From assembly GCA_024761205.1 (NCBI GenBank), contig JAMASS010000012.1, forward strand, positions 47,596 to 111,595: a stretch of DNA of 64,000 bases, in the 5' to 3' direction. The translations under genes were made by a program, and so were the position numbers. The notes beneath the pieces were generated by a model. The model did not search any database. It saw only the letters and a list, made by a program, of their open reading frames with translations, and was not told the DNA's origin. This stretch comes from Limisphaerales bacterium. Lineage in GTDB: Bacteria > Verrucomicrobiota > Verrucomicrobiia > Limisphaerales > AAA164-E04. How positions within the stretch are numbered: position 1 is the stretch's first letter; each line of letters starts with the position of its first letter. Below, one piece after another: positions 1 to 9,582 of this stretch.

Positions 1-990
1 GATTTCGCGCAACTTGCCGATCAGGCACGATCCGGCGAACTGATGGGCAACATTGCGATGAATTTGGGCTGGGCCGACATCTCAATCAAACTCATCGGCC
101 TCATCTTATTCGGGCTCGCCTTCCTCGGTGTTGCCGTCAAAGTCCCGTTGTACCCCTTCCATACCTGGCTCCCAACGACCTATGCGGAAGCGCCGAGTGC
201 CGTTACCTTGTTGCTGACCGGGCTGATGTCAAAGATGGGTGTTTACGCCCTGCTCCGATTGATCCTCCCCATTTTTCCCGATCAGGTCGCATTAATGTTT
301 ACTCCTTTGCTGATATTGAGCGTCGGCACGATCGTGCTCTCCGCCTTCGCCGCTTGTTCCCAGACCGACTTGAAGCGAATCTTTGCCTACTCCTCGATCA
401 ACCACCTCGGCTACTGCTTTCTGGGAACGTTCGCCATTATGGGTGCGAATGTCAGCGGCGTTGCCTCGACTAATGATGGCGCAGCTGTCATCAACGGGGT
501 CGGTCTCCAAATGTTCAATCACGGCATCGTCGCGGGTTTCATTTTTTACCTGATCAGTCGGCTCGAAAACAGAACCGGCGGGTTGCGAGGCCTGACCGAC
601 TTCGGCGGCCTGCGCTCGGTGGTTCCAAACTACACGACGGCCATGGGAATCGCCCTTTTTGCATTGCTGGGACTCCCCGGGCTGAACGTGTTTATCGGAG
701 AGTTCCTCATCTTCAAGGGATCCTTCGCCCACGTTAAATGGGCGACGGCAATTGCAACCATGGGGCTTCTGATGACTAGCGTCTTTATTCTAAACGTGGT
801 TCAGAAAGTTTTTACCGGCCCCTTGAACCCAAAATGGCAGGCCATGCCGGACCTTGACCGTCGAGAATGGTGGATCGTCATTCCCGGTCTGGCGATCATC
901 CTCACCACCGGGATCTTTCCCAAAATCCTTTTGCGCTTTGTCAACGAAACCTCGCTGAACCTGCTTGTCCACCTGGGCAGAACGCCGTGA
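1..990 (+). CDS. nuoM: NADH-quinone oxidoreductase subunit M (first copy), 5' end outside window
   Basis: Antiporter-like membrane subunit of respiratory complex I, which couples NADH:quinone electron transfer to proton pumping. The frame is open from base 1, so the start lies upstream. About 329 residues of a protein that is usually near 500 are visible. The segment VPLYPFHTWLPTTYAEAP followed by LMSKMGVYALLR matches the NuoM/L proton-channel core, SSINHLGYCFLG matches TM10-11, and the tail FTGPLNPKW...REWW is typical of NuoM and not of NuoL or NuoN. It is 75 bp upstream of a second NuoM-type gene and reads in the same direction as nuoN, so it is part of the operon. Having two NuoM-type genes in a row is unusual. 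Identity as NuoM-type is confident; which copy is the canonical one is not. Confidence 0.9.
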   Translation, partial: DFAQLADQARSGELMGNIAMNLGWADISIKLIGLILFGLAFLGVAVKVPLYPFHTWLPTTYAEAPSAVTLLLTGLMSKMGVYALLRLILPIFPDQVALMFTPLLILSVGTIVLSAFAACSQTDLKRIFAYSSINHLGYCFLGTFAIMGANVSGVASTNDGAAVINGVGLQMFNHGIVAGFIFYLISRLENRTGGLRGLTDFGGLRSVVPNYTTAMGIALFALLGLPGLNVFIGEFLIFKGSFAHVKWATAIATMGLLMTSVFILNVVQKVFTGPLNPKWQAMPDLDRREWWIVIPGLAIILTTGIFPKILLRFVNETSLNLLVHLGRTP

Positions 991-1065
991 CGGCCCATGT
1001 TTAAGTGAACCAAGGAAACCGAACGATACATCTCATCGATTCACACGGCTGGAACGAAGGCGTTC

Positions 1066-2544
1066 ATGCTTAGTTGGACGGTTTACTCCAGCTTCATCGG
1101 CGCCTTGGTGTGTGCCTTGTGGCCTCGACTCTCCGCAGAAGGCTGCCGACGAGTGGCGCTGGGCTCCGCGCTAATCGGGTTAATCTGCGCCACCGTCAGT
1201 TGCCTCCAATACAACATCGACACCAACGCCATCCAGTTCGTCGCCAAATCGGCGTGGATACCTTCCTTGGGAATCAGCTATCACACTGGTGCCGATGGCA
1301 TCAGCTTGACCCTCGTTCTGTTGACGGGCCTCACGGCCGTCATCGGAATTCTCTTCTCTTGGGATATCCAACATCGCCCTCAAGAGTTCTTCGCCTTTTT
1401 CCTTGTCCTCATCGGCGGAGTTTACGGGGTGTTTATCAGTTTCGATCTCTTCCTCCTCTTTGTCTTCTACGAAATTGTCATTATCCCGAAATACTTCCTC
1501 ATCGTTATCTGGGGATCGACTCGCAAAGAGTATGGCGCCATGAAACTTGTGCTTTACTCATTTGTGGGGAGTGCCTTGGTCCTGATCGGGCTGCTAGCCA
1601 CTTATGTCGAAGCCGGGGCCGTGACGTTTGACCTGATTCAACTCATTGAACATCCCTACTCCCAAAACTTCCAATATTGGGCCTTTCCCGTGACGTTTGT
1701 TGGATTTGCCGTTTTGGCAGGCCTTTGGCCGTTCCACACCTGGGCGCCTACGGGCCATGTGGCGGCGCCGACTGGAGCGTCGATGTTGCTAGCGGGGGTT
1801 GTTATGAAACTCGGCGCCTATGGTGCCCTGCGATTTCCCATGACTCTCTTCCCCATGGGACTCGAAACGTGGCGGGATGAGTTGGCACTCTTGGCGGTCG
1901 TTGGCATCGTTTATGGAGCAACGAGTGCCTTGGTGCAACGAGACTTTAAGTTTGTCATCGGCTACTCCAGCGTCAGCCACATGGGCTTCGTCCTGCTCGG
2001 GCTGATGGCTACTTCCGAGGTCGGCCTCTCCGGTGCCGTGCTACAGATGTTTTCTCATGGCATTCTGGCCAGCCTTCTGTTCGGGGTCGTCGGGCGCATG
2101 GTCTATGCTCGCACACACACTCGCGATTTGTCAGAACTCGAAACCCTCCAGCTGGCTAAACGGCTTCCGTTTGCAGCGGGAACGTTTGTGGTTGCTGGAT
2201 TTGCGGGCATGGGGATGCCTGGCTTTAGCGGTTTTGTTGCTGAGCTCCAGGTTCTCATCGGCGCTTGGAATAGCTTTCCTACCTTCGCCGTCTTAGCGGG
2301 AGTTGGGATCATTATCGGTGTCAGCTATACGCTTCGGGTCATGATTAAAGCGTTCTTCACGGAGGAAAAACCCTTTGCCAAGTCTCCGAAAACGCCTCTC
2401 AGTCCTTTAACAATTCAGGAGAAAGTGGGAGCGGGAATTCTGATCGCAACCACAACGGTCATCGGTCTCTACCCAAGGTTGCTCTTGGACCTGATCGTGC
2501 CCAGTCTTTCCTCTCCGATGTTGGAACCGCTGATCGCAAAATGA
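1066..2544 (+). CDS. nuoM: NADH-quinone oxidoreductase subunit M (second copy)
   Basis: Full-length (492 aa) complex I antiporter-like subunit with about 14 hydrophobic segments. The TM5 glutamate of proton-pumping subunits is present (FYEIVIIPKYFL, Glu about 136), as is the TM7 lysine (VVMKLGAYGALR, Lys about 248). LWPFHTWAPTGHVAAPTGAS and YSSVSHMGFVLLG are the conserved half-channel segments. It differs clearly from the NuoM-type gene just upstream, so this is an old paralogue and not a recent duplication. Its stop overlaps the nuoN start by 4 bp (ATGA), which implies translational coupling. The ATG at 1066 is chosen because the preceding 75 bp are out of frame with the upstream gene and the N-terminus is hydrophobic from there. 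Confidence 0.93.
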   Translation: MLSWTVYSSFIGALVCALWPRLSAEGCRRVALGSALIGLICATVSCLQYNIDTNAIQFVAKSAWIPSLGISYHTGADGISLTLVLLTGLTAVIGILFSWDIQHRPQEFFAFFLVLIGGVYGVFISFDLFLLFVFYEIVIIPKYFLIVIWGSTRKEYGAMKLVLYSFVGSALVLIGLLATYVEAGAVTFDLIQLIEHPYSQNFQYWAFPVTFVGFAVLAGLWPFHTWAPTGHVAAPTGASMLLAGVVMKLGAYGALRFPMTLFPMGLETWRDELALLAVVGIVYGATSALVQRDFKFVIGYSSVSHMGFVLLGLMATSEVGLSGAVLQMFSHGILASLLFGVVGRMVYARTHTRDLSELETLQLAKRLPFAAGTFVVAGFAGMGMPGFSGFVAELQVLIGAWNSFPTFAVLAGVGIIIGVSYTLRVMIKAFFTEEKPFAKSPKTPLSPLTIQEKVGAGILIATTTVIGLYPRLLLDLIVPSLSSPMLEPLIAK

Positions 2545-4031
2545 CGGAGATCAATTATAGCGACATCCTACTACTACTGATCCCGGAAACGATTCTCGTC
2601 ATTTCCGCGCTGGGGGTGCTGACCGCTGATCTCCTCTGGATACGTGAATCGCCCACGGTTCACAGACAAACCATCGCATTTGGCATGACCGTGTTCGGAT
2701 GTCTAGCTGCCGTGATCTCCATCATAATGGGTTCACCAATCACCGAAGAACACTGGTTGAATCTAGGAGGGGTGACCGGCACGGTGAAGATCGGACTAAT
2801 TGGCCTCACCTTGAGCGCACTCGCCCTCTCAACCAGATCGGCGTTGACGCAACACATTGGTGAGCTCTATCTCATCGTTCTTCTCGCACTTGTTGGAATG
2901 CTGCTGATGGCTAGCGCCAACCATTTGCTCCTCGCCTTCTTGGCCCTGGAGTTGGTCAGCCTCTCCTTCTACACCTTGGTAGCATTTCACAAGCGTAGTC
3001 GATCGGCAATCGAAGGCGCCCTCAAGTACTTCCTATTGGGAGGCGTCGCCGCAGCCTTCACCGCCTTTGGGATGAGTTTTATTTACGGCGCAACTCATTC
3101 CCTAAGTTTTTCCCAGATTGCGATTCAAGTGAGTGCCCCCCCTTTATCTCCGCTGATGTTCATCGGCATGATTGCCATCGCCATTGGGTTTGGGTTCAAG
3201 ATCGCCGCCGTTCCGATCCACTTGTGGGCGCCGGATGTCTACCAGGCGGCAGCGCCTCCGATCGGTGCCCTGATCGCATCCGCCTCGAAACTGGCCAGCT
3301 TCTATCTGTTTGCTCGACTGTGGATGATCGGGCTGGGCCCGCTAGTGGGCCCCACTGGCGTCGATACAATGACCGGCGGTTGGCTGGTGATTCTGGCGTC
3401 TCTCGCTCTCAGCTCACTTGTGATCGGAAATTTGGTCGCCATCACTCAATCGAGCATGAAGCGGCTGCTCGCCTATTCGGCGATCGCACATGCCGGCTAT
3501 GTCTTACTCGGTATCATGGCGAATAATTCACATGGCATGGCCTCCATGATTTATTACCTGATTACTTATGGACTGGCGATCACCGGCGCCTTCGCACTTG
3601 TGCAGTTGGTTGAAAAGCAATACGGAGATGATCAGATTACTTCGTTCGCTAATCTTCACCGCCAACTTCCCGTGGAAGCCTTTTGTTTGTTGATCTTCCT
3701 CCTCTCCTTGGCGGGAATCCCACCGCTAGCTGGGTTCTTTGGCAAGTTCTACCTATTCGCCGCCGCCCTCCAGTCAGCCCAAGCCCCAGGGCTGATGTTT
3801 TGGCTCGTAGTCATCAGTATCGCGATGAGCGCCGTGTCCCTTTACTATTACCTCCGAGTCCTCAAGCAGGTCTATGTCTTCGATGAAGAAGCCTCCAAGG
3901 AGGGCTTCCGATCCGATCCCACTCTCAGAGCGGTCGCAATCATCATGGCGGCGGGGGTGATCCTCTTGGGATGCTTCCCTGATTTGGTGGTCCGGGATCT
4001 TCTTGGTGGGCTTGGCGTCACCGTTCCCTAA
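2541..4031 (+). CDS. nuoN: NADH-quinone oxidoreductase subunit N
   Basis: Third antiporter-like subunit (496 aa) of complex I and the usual last gene of a nuo operon. Conserved features are the TM5 glutamate (LALELVSLSFYTLVAF, Glu about 137), the segment ALKYFLLGGVAAAF, KIAAVPIHLWAPDVYQAA followed by a lysine-bearing helix (SASKLASFYLF), and AYSAIAHAGYVLLG. The start codon overlaps the upstream nuoM stop as ATGA. Downstream is a decayed gene and no further nuo gene, so this is the operon's 3' end. No strong terminator is visible, only a weak 8-bp complementarity with a long loop near 4040-4100. Confidence 0.95.
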   Translation: MTEINYSDILLLLIPETILVISALGVLTADLLWIRESPTVHRQTIAFGMTVFGCLAAVISIIMGSPITEEHWLNLGGVTGTVKIGLIGLTLSALALSTRSALTQHIGELYLIVLLALVGMLLMASANHLLLAFLALELVSLSFYTLVAFHKRSRSAIEGALKYFLLGGVAAAFTAFGMSFIYGATHSLSFSQIAIQVSAPPLSPLMFIGMIAIAIGFGFKIAAVPIHLWAPDVYQAAAPPIGALIASASKLASFYLFARLWMIGLGPLVGPTGVDTMTGGWLVILASLALSSLVIGNLVAITQSSMKRLLAYSAIAHAGYVLLGIMANNSHGMASMIYYLITYGLAITGAFALVQLVEKQYGDDQITSFANLHRQLPVEAFCLLIFLLSLAGIPPLAGFFGKFYLFAAALQSAQAPGLMFWLVVISIAMSAVSLYYYLRVLKQVYVFDEEASKEGFRSDPTLRAVAIIMAAGVILLGCFPDLVVRDLLGGLGVTVP

Positions 4032-4108
4032 CGGCCGATTGCCCTTGTTGTCACGGCTTCAAGGGTTCGGCTTTGACAATCGCCAAAGTAGGGCAATAAT
4101 CGCTGCTT

Positions 4109-4560
4109 ATGAAATTTCTGATGGCCGCTATTTTTATTGCCGCCGCATTGATGATTTGCGCAGAGGATCGTCCTGCTCTGCACGATTATCCCCCCTCAAA
4201 AAATATTGATGAAGAAGCCACTTCCCCTAGGGAATTTATGCGGGCGATGTTCTTTTAATTGTCAATGTGGCCTGACGCCACAATACGAAAGACTGCAGAA
4301 GACATTCTCAAAATACGAATCAAAAGGACTGAAAGTCTTGGGTTTTCCATGTTCGACAAACTGCACGTGAAAGGAGATAATCAGCACCCTCTCTACACCG
4401 CCCTAACCGGAGACGGTTCTCCCTTTCCGGGTGCCAATTGAGTGGGATTTTGGAAAATTCCTCGTCAGCCGCAATGGAGATCGTCAAACGATCCTATTTT
4501 CGCGTCAAACCAGACGCAACCGAGGCCACCAAAGCCATCGAAGTGGAACTCACTCACTGA
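4109..4560 (+). pseudogene. Decayed glutathione peroxidase (signal peptide, active site deleted)
   Basis: Pieces of a glutathione peroxidase read through in three frames. A signal-peptide-like start (MKFLMAAIFIAAALMICAED) is followed by YAGDVLLIVNVA, TPQYERLQKTFSKYESKG, LKVLGFP, MFDKLHVKGDNQHPLY, IEWDFGKFLVSRNG and RVKPDATEATKAIEVEL, in the order of intact family members. About 13 bases are missing between NVA and TPQY, which removes the catalytic Cys/Sec loop. A second, larger deletion removes the segment after GFP that normally carries the CNQF motif. Several frameshifts separate the blocks. It cannot make an active enzyme. It lies between nuoN and the Dabb gene and fills most of that gap. 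Confidence 0.85.
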
Positions 4561-4603
4561 CGGACCATCCAATCCCGCGAATTTGCATTAGACCCTCATA
4601 CCT

Positions 4604-4906
4604 ATGTCCAAAGTCGATCATATCGTTCTCATTCGATTCAAAGAAGGCACACTCCCTGAAACATTAGATAAGATTTTTGATGAGTTTCTCGATATCAGCG
4701 AAACGATCCCTGGCATCGAAAACTTTGTTTCCGGTCCGAACACCAGCCCTGAGGGTCTCAATCAAGGCTATACCCATGCCTTTGTAATGACCTTCTGCGA
4801 TTCTCTGGCGCGAGATGCTTATCTGCATCATCCTGAACACGAACGGGTCAAGAAGATTGCCCTGGAAGTCATCGATTCGGTACTCGTGGTCGATTTCGAA
4901 TTTTAG
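4604..4906 (+). CDS. Dabb (stress-responsive A/B barrel) domain protein
   Basis: A 100-residue protein covering exactly one Dabb domain (ferredoxin-like dimeric alpha/beta barrel). It starts with the family's VDHIVLIRFKEGT strand and has the FVSGPNTSPEGLNQGYTH...VMTF core and the DAYLHHPEHERV helix, then ends in a short strand VLVVDFEF. Bacterial members are small cytoplasmic proteins of mostly unknown role. No catalytic residues can be assigned from sequence. It stands alone between a decayed peroxidase and ilvD with its own upstream gap, so no operon partner suggests a function. Confidence 0.88.
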   Translation: MSKVDHIVLIRFKEGTLPETLDKIFDEFLDISETIPGIENFVSGPNTSPEGLNQGYTHAFVMTFCDSLARDAYLHHPEHERVKKIALEVIDSVLVVDFEF

Positions 4907-4979
4907 GAAAGTATAGACAAATCCAACCCTAGGGGCTCCGATCCGTAAGGGGTCTCATTTCACTCGAAATACCTTTCTC

Positions 4980-6704
4980 ATGGCAACAATATCCACACGG
5001 TCCAACGGCGGCAAAGGCAACAAGAAGTCCGCAAAGCGCGCTCATTCCTCGATTATGGTCGATGGCCCTGAACGCGCCGCAAGTCGGGCAATGCTCTATG
5101 CCGTCGGATTCAAGAAATCGGATTTCCGTAAATCACAGGTAGGGATTGCCTCGACCTGGAGCATGGTGACGCCCTGCAACATGCACATTGACCAACTGGC
5201 CGTCCACGTCACTCAAGGCGTCAACTCGAATGGTGGCAAGGGGGTTATCTTCAATACCATTACAATTTCTGACGGCATCTCCATGGGTACCGAAGGGATG
5301 AAATACTCCCTGGTCTCGCGCGAAGTGATCGCCGATTCCATTGAAACGGTCGCCGGCTGTGAGGGGCTCGACGGTGTGGTCGTCATTGGCGGCTGCGACA
5401 AGAATATGCCCGGTTGTCTCATCGGTCTGGCTCGCTTGAATCGACCGTCGGTCTTTGTCTATGGCGGAACGATCATGCCGGGGAAATACCAAGGCAAGGA
5501 TGTCGATATCGTTTCCGTTTTCGAGGCCGTCGGGCAGCATGCCAATCAGAAAATCAACGACCGCCAACTTAGCGAACTCGAAGCCTGCGCGATCCCCGGT
5601 CCCGGATCCTGCGGTGGAATGTACACCGCCAACACCATGGCATCCGCCATTGAAGCCCTCGGCATGAGTCTCCCCAACAGTTCCGCCCAAGCCGCCATTT
5701 CTGACGAAAAACGAAACGATTGCGAACGCGCCGGCAAAGCCGTCATGAATCTCCTCAAAGAAGGAATCCGGCCCAGTGACATCCTCACGAAAAAGGCCTT
5801 TGAAAACGCCATCACTGTGGTCACTGCCTTGGGAGGATCCACGAACGCCGTCCTACACCTCCTCGCGATGGCTCATGCCGCCAACGTGAAGTTGTCTATT
5901 GATGACTTCACTCGGATTGGCAAACGAGTTCCGGTTCTGGCGGATCTCAAACCAAGCGGCAAATACATGATGGCCGAACTGGTCAAGATTGGGGGAACGA
6001 TGCCGTTGATGAAATCACTTCTCGCGAAAGGTCTGCTCCACGGTGATTGTCTGACCGTTACCGGCCGAACTTTGGCTCAGAACCTCTCAAAAGCACCCAA
6101 CTACCCCCCGGGCCAAGACGTCATTCGTGGTTTCGACAATCCCATCAAGAAAGATGGTCACTTGGTCATCCTGTACGGGAATTTAGCCAAGACCGGCGCT
6201 GTCGCCAAAATCAGTGGCAAGGAGGGCCTGCGCTTCACCGGGAAGGCGCGTGTCTTCGAATCTGAAGAAACCGCATTGAAAGCGATTCTCAGCGGCAAAA
6301 TCAAAAAGGGCAATGTTGTCGTTATCCGCTATGAAGGCCCCAAGGGAGGGCCGGGCATGCGCGAAATGCTTTCACCAACGTCGGCCATCATGGGTAAAGG
6401 CCTGGGTAAGGACGTCGCCTTGATCACTGACGGCAGATTCTCCGGCGGCAGCCACGGATTCGTAGTCGGGCATATCACTCCCGAAGCCTACGAAGGGGGG
6501 CTCATCGCCATTGTCAAGAACGGAGATCCAATCACGATCAATGCCGAAAAACGAAAGCTCAATCTCGATCTTCCCGCATCGGAAATCAAGGCACGGCTTG
6601 CCAAGTGGAAACAGCCCAAGCTGAATTATGCCCGAGGCGTTCTTGCTAAGTACGCCAAGACCGTAAGCTCAGCCCATCTCGGCGCAGTTACTGATGGATT
6701 TTGA
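4980..6704 (+). CDS. ilvD: Dihydroxy-acid dehydratase
   Basis: Cytoplasmic Fe-S enzyme (574 aa) that dehydrates 2,3-dihydroxy acids to 2-keto acids in valine, isoleucine and pantothenate synthesis. The three conserved cluster cysteines are visible in the contexts [19 protein letters not shown] and [28 protein letters not shown] and [21 protein letters not shown] are the substrate and Mg-binding family signatures. There is a basic N-terminal extension of about 24 residues ([12 protein letters not shown]) before the conserved domain. The length is normal for the family. It is not next to other ilv or leu genes here. Confidence 0.97.
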   Translation: MATISTRSNGGKGNKKSAKRAHSSIMVDGPERAASRAMLYAVGFKKSDFRKSQVGIASTWSMVTPCNMHIDQLAVHVTQGVNSNGGKGVIFNTITISDGISMGTEGMKYSLVSREVIADSIETVAGCEGLDGVVVIGGCDKNMPGCLIGLARLNRPSVFVYGGTIMPGKYQGKDVDIVSVFEAVGQHANQKINDRQLSELEACAIPGPGSCGGMYTANTMASAIEALGMSLPNSSAQAAISDEKRNDCERAGKAVMNLLKEGIRPSDILTKKAFENAITVVTALGGSTNAVLHLLAMAHAANVKLSIDDFTRIGKRVPVLADLKPSGKYMMAELVKIGGTMPLMKSLLAKGLLHGDCLTVTGRTLAQNLSKAPNYPPGQDVIRGFDNPIKKDGHLVILYGNLAKTGAVAKISGKEGLRFTGKARVFESEETALKAILSGKIKKGNVVVIRYEGPKGGPGMREMLSPTSAIMGKGLGKDVALITDGRFSGGSHGFVVGHITPEAYEGGLIAIVKNGDPITINAEKRKLNLDLPASEIKARLAKWKQPKLNYARGVLAKYAKTVSSAHLGAVTDGF

Positions 6705-6812
6705 TCGCCAGCACCACTTCCCCTTCTAAGGAAAATCTGAATAAGTCCTTGTCGAATTGAAAAAACAGGATACAGACTCTGCACATAACGCTGCTTTCTC
6801 CAGGATTCAACG

Positions 6813-9527
6813 ATGAGCCTATTGATTGTTCACGAACTGCACGAAGCCCGAGATCAAATCTTGAGGCTGAAAATCAAGCTCCAGGAATTTCGAAGCAGGG
6901 AACTGCCGAGTTTCGTTCCCTTTCTGGATGAACAAATTCGATCTCTCGATGAAGCACTCAAGCAAGCTCAAATTCCGGACTGCTATCGAGTCGTCGTGGT
7001 GGGGCGCTTCAAAGTCGGCAAATCCAAATTCATCAACACACTCCTTAAGGAACAGCTAGCCGGTGTGCATTCAAGGCCCGAGACTGCCGCCATCTCCCGC
7101 TTTCGTTATGCCAGACGAACCCGAGCCGAAGTCGAATTGGTGAGTCGAGAAGATTGGGAGGATTTGAAAGTCTTTCACAACGAAAATCCAGAAAATCCGG
7201 AAGTGAAGCGCTACGCCCAATTTCAAAACTTTAACGACCGCCCCGCCGCCCGAAAAGACAAAACCGGCAAAGAAATTCAGCGCGAACAGTTTGACCTGAA
7301 ATCCCTCGAAAAGGAATGGGTGACTCCTGGAGGAAAGAAACACGAAATTCCTGCCGATAACTGGGCAACGAAAACCGACAAACAGAACTTTCTGAAAGCG
7401 ATTCGCCAGTTCACTTCCAGCCAAAAGCCGCTGCATTGTCTGGTCAATCAACTGACCATCTACGCCCCCATTCCCCTGCTTCAGGATAGCATCGAATTGG
7501 TGGACACTCCGGGACTCGATGATACGGAGCAATTCCGAGTCCGGCGGACTGAAGACATCGTAAAGAGTGCGGACGCCATTCTCTTTTTGACGACTAGCGG
7601 CGGTTCTTACAGCCAGAGCGACAAGGAGTTCATCATCCGGCAGCTTCGCCTCAGACAGATCAAACACCTGCAACTGATCGTGACCAAGGGCGACGAAACT
7701 TTTGAAAATGCTTGTAGAGACGCCGAGGAAAACAGCGACGATCCACCGGCCTTCGAGCAATTTGCTGAAGATGAAATGGCGCGGGTGAAAAATGAGGCAA
7801 AGGCCACCCTGAATGAATTGCTCCAAATGGACAAAGTGTCTGAGGAGGATAGCGATTATTACACCCAACAGTTGGATAATGTCCCCGTGCATCTCATTTC
7901 GAGGAAATCTCACAATGATGGCGACCAAATCAAGGACGGCATTGAAGGTGTCCGTAAAGGGCTTTATCAAATTCTCTCCGCTAACGAACGACACATGCAC
8001 TCGAAAACGGTTTTGAACGATCGTGGGAAAATGGTTCTCGACCGGCTGCGACAGAGTTGCTCAGAACGTTTAGACACTCTGGGGCATGAATTCGATCCCG
8101 CTAAGGTGGAAGCGGAACTCCAGCAGATTCAAGGTCTGCTCTACGAACAGCTGAAAGAATTCGAAGGACAATCGGAGAAATTTCTCAGTCTCTTGAGCGA
8201 CGCTCAGAAGGCTTTCTTAGATCGTGTTCCGGACAAACTTAATTTGATCGGCTATTCCGCTAGGGATGTCCTAGACGATTGGGAGAGGGGTGATCTCGCT
8301 AAACATTGGGCGACGCGCCGGTGTGGCAATTGGGGACACTTGCCAGATTTAGCAGCCAGGATTGCCGACCGGGTCTTTCCGGAAGTTGAAAGGTTGCTCA
8401 ACGAGTTGGGAGAACAGCTTAATATCTTTTTAAAGAAAATGGATTCGCAGGTCAAAAGCTTGCAGACAACAATGAAATCGGTTGAGGCGGAACACCAATT
8501 ATCCGGATTGGAACCGATATATCTGGCAGAAAAGTTGGAGCCAACCTTCAAACAGTTACAAAAGACCCTGGACGACGAAACGGCTCAATCCATCAAGGTC
8601 AGTATCGTGATTCATCTCGCAATGTTCGTGACTGAGGAGGTTGAGGAACGCTTGGAAAAAGCGCGAAAAGAGGTGACCGGTATTTGGGGAGCCGGCACGA
8701 CAACACGACAGAGCGATGAGGTCGGGAGTTTCTACCAGAAGATTCGAGACTTGCTCGTCGAGGCGCTCAAAGATCATCTAAATCAACACATCCGAGGATT
8801 CGCTGTTGACATTGAGAAGCAGGCCAAGAGAGTGGCCCCCGAAATTTGTCAAGCATCCAAAAAAACCATCGAGCAACGCCGGGGAGCCATGAAATCCGCT
8901 TTGGAAGTCTCAACCGCCGGACAGGAGGAGGAGGTCAAAACCCATCTTAGGGAAATGATTGATTTTTTGGACGCAGATTTCCCATCCTTTTCCGTGGCAA
9001 GTTCCATATCGGACTCCTCGAAATCTGCCCAAAAATCTGAAGCTGACGCTAAGCCCGCACTCAAAGAACAACACTTTGAGATACCTGAGCGAGCCACCGG
9101 GTTCACTTACGAGCGGATCTTCCGCCCTTACATAGATTCAGCCACCGAGATTTGTGTGGAGGAGCCCTATATTCGCCAACGCTTCCAAGTGGAAAATTTG
9201 ATTCGATTCTGTGCGCTAGCCGTTCGGTTACAAGCGGTTCAATCCATCAAGTTGGTAATGAGCGAAGATTACGGACCGAGCGTCGACGAAGTGGATAGCC
9301 GGTTGGAGACGCTCAAGCGGGATTTGAATTCGCGAGATATTACCTTCAACTGGCGGCGAGACGCCAAACTGCACGACCGGGAAGTCCGGTTTGACAATGG
9401 GTGGATCGTCAAAATCGGGCGTGGGCTGGACATTTATCACAAACCGGAGGTTTGGAACTCTGTTGAGGCGACGGATTTCAGCTTACGATCTTGCCGACAA
9501 ACGAAGGTCGATATTTTCAGGAAGTAG
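6813..9527 (+). CDS. Dynamin-like GTPase with C-terminal MITD1-type PLD-like domain
   Basis: A 904-residue protein. A short helical N-terminus leads to a dynamin-family GTPase domain with P-loop GRFKVGKS (64-71), a threonine candidate for switch I (about 91), switch II DTPG (231-234) and TKGD (291-294). Residues about 320-740 are highly charged and helical, as in the stalk of bacterial dynamin-like proteins. From about residue 762 the sequence (TGFTYERIFRPYI, EEPYIR, LHDREVRFDNGW, KIGRGLDIY) resembles the C-terminal domain of MITD1 (MIT_C), a phospholipase-D-like fold that binds membranes. No transmembrane segment is apparent, so membrane contact would be through this domain or the stalk. It is a single gene between ilvD and the convergent phoR-like gene. 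The GTPase call is firm; the C-terminal domain rests on remembered motif similarity. Role unknown: membrane remodelling, stress or phage defence are possible. Confidence 0.85.
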   Translation: MSLLIVHELHEARDQILRLKIKLQEFRSRELPSFVPFLDEQIRSLDEALKQAQIPDCYRVVVVGRFKVGKSKFINTLLKEQLAGVHSRPETAAISRFRYARRTRAEVELVSREDWEDLKVFHNENPENPEVKRYAQFQNFNDRPAARKDKTGKEIQREQFDLKSLEKEWVTPGGKKHEIPADNWATKTDKQNFLKAIRQFTSSQKPLHCLVNQLTIYAPIPLLQDSIELVDTPGLDDTEQFRVRRTEDIVKSADAILFLTTSGGSYSQSDKEFIIRQLRLRQIKHLQLIVTKGDETFENACRDAEENSDDPPAFEQFAEDEMARVKNEAKATLNELLQMDKVSEEDSDYYTQQLDNVPVHLISRKSHNDGDQIKDGIEGVRKGLYQILSANERHMHSKTVLNDRGKMVLDRLRQSCSERLDTLGHEFDPAKVEAELQQIQGLLYEQLKEFEGQSEKFLSLLSDAQKAFLDRVPDKLNLIGYSARDVLDDWERGDLAKHWATRRCGNWGHLPDLAARIADRVFPEVERLLNELGEQLNIFLKKMDSQVKSLQTTMKSVEAEHQLSGLEPIYLAEKLEPTFKQLQKTLDDETAQSIKVSIVIHLAMFVTEEVEERLEKARKEVTGIWGAGTTTRQSDEVGSFYQKIRDLLVEALKDHLNQHIRGFAVDIEKQAKRVAPEICQASKKTIEQRRGAMKSALEVSTAGQEEEVKTHLREMIDFLDADFPSFSVASSISDSSKSAQKSEADAKPALKEQHFEIPERATGFTYERIFRPYIDSATEICVEEPYIRQRFQVENLIRFCALAVRLQAVQSIKLVMSEDYGPSVDEVDSRLETLKRDLNSRDITFNWRRDAKLHDREVRFDNGWIVKIGRGLDIYHKPEVWNSVEATDFSLRSCRQTKVDIFRK

Positions 9528-9582
9528 CGATCTCTATCTCTCCCGAACTGAGGCAATGCCCGATCATTGAGGCAGGGAATCT

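Noticed and set aside
4255..4275. Selenocysteine TGA in the glutathione peroxidase remnant
   Set aside because: The TGA follows NVA directly, but the Sec/Cys codon of the family lies a few residues later and the following sequence (TPQY) is in another frame, so it results from a deletion. Other frameshifts also break the gene.
7071..8000. Minus-strand open frame of 309 aa
   Set aside because: It is antisense to the dynamin-like GTPase domain, with no motif of its own.
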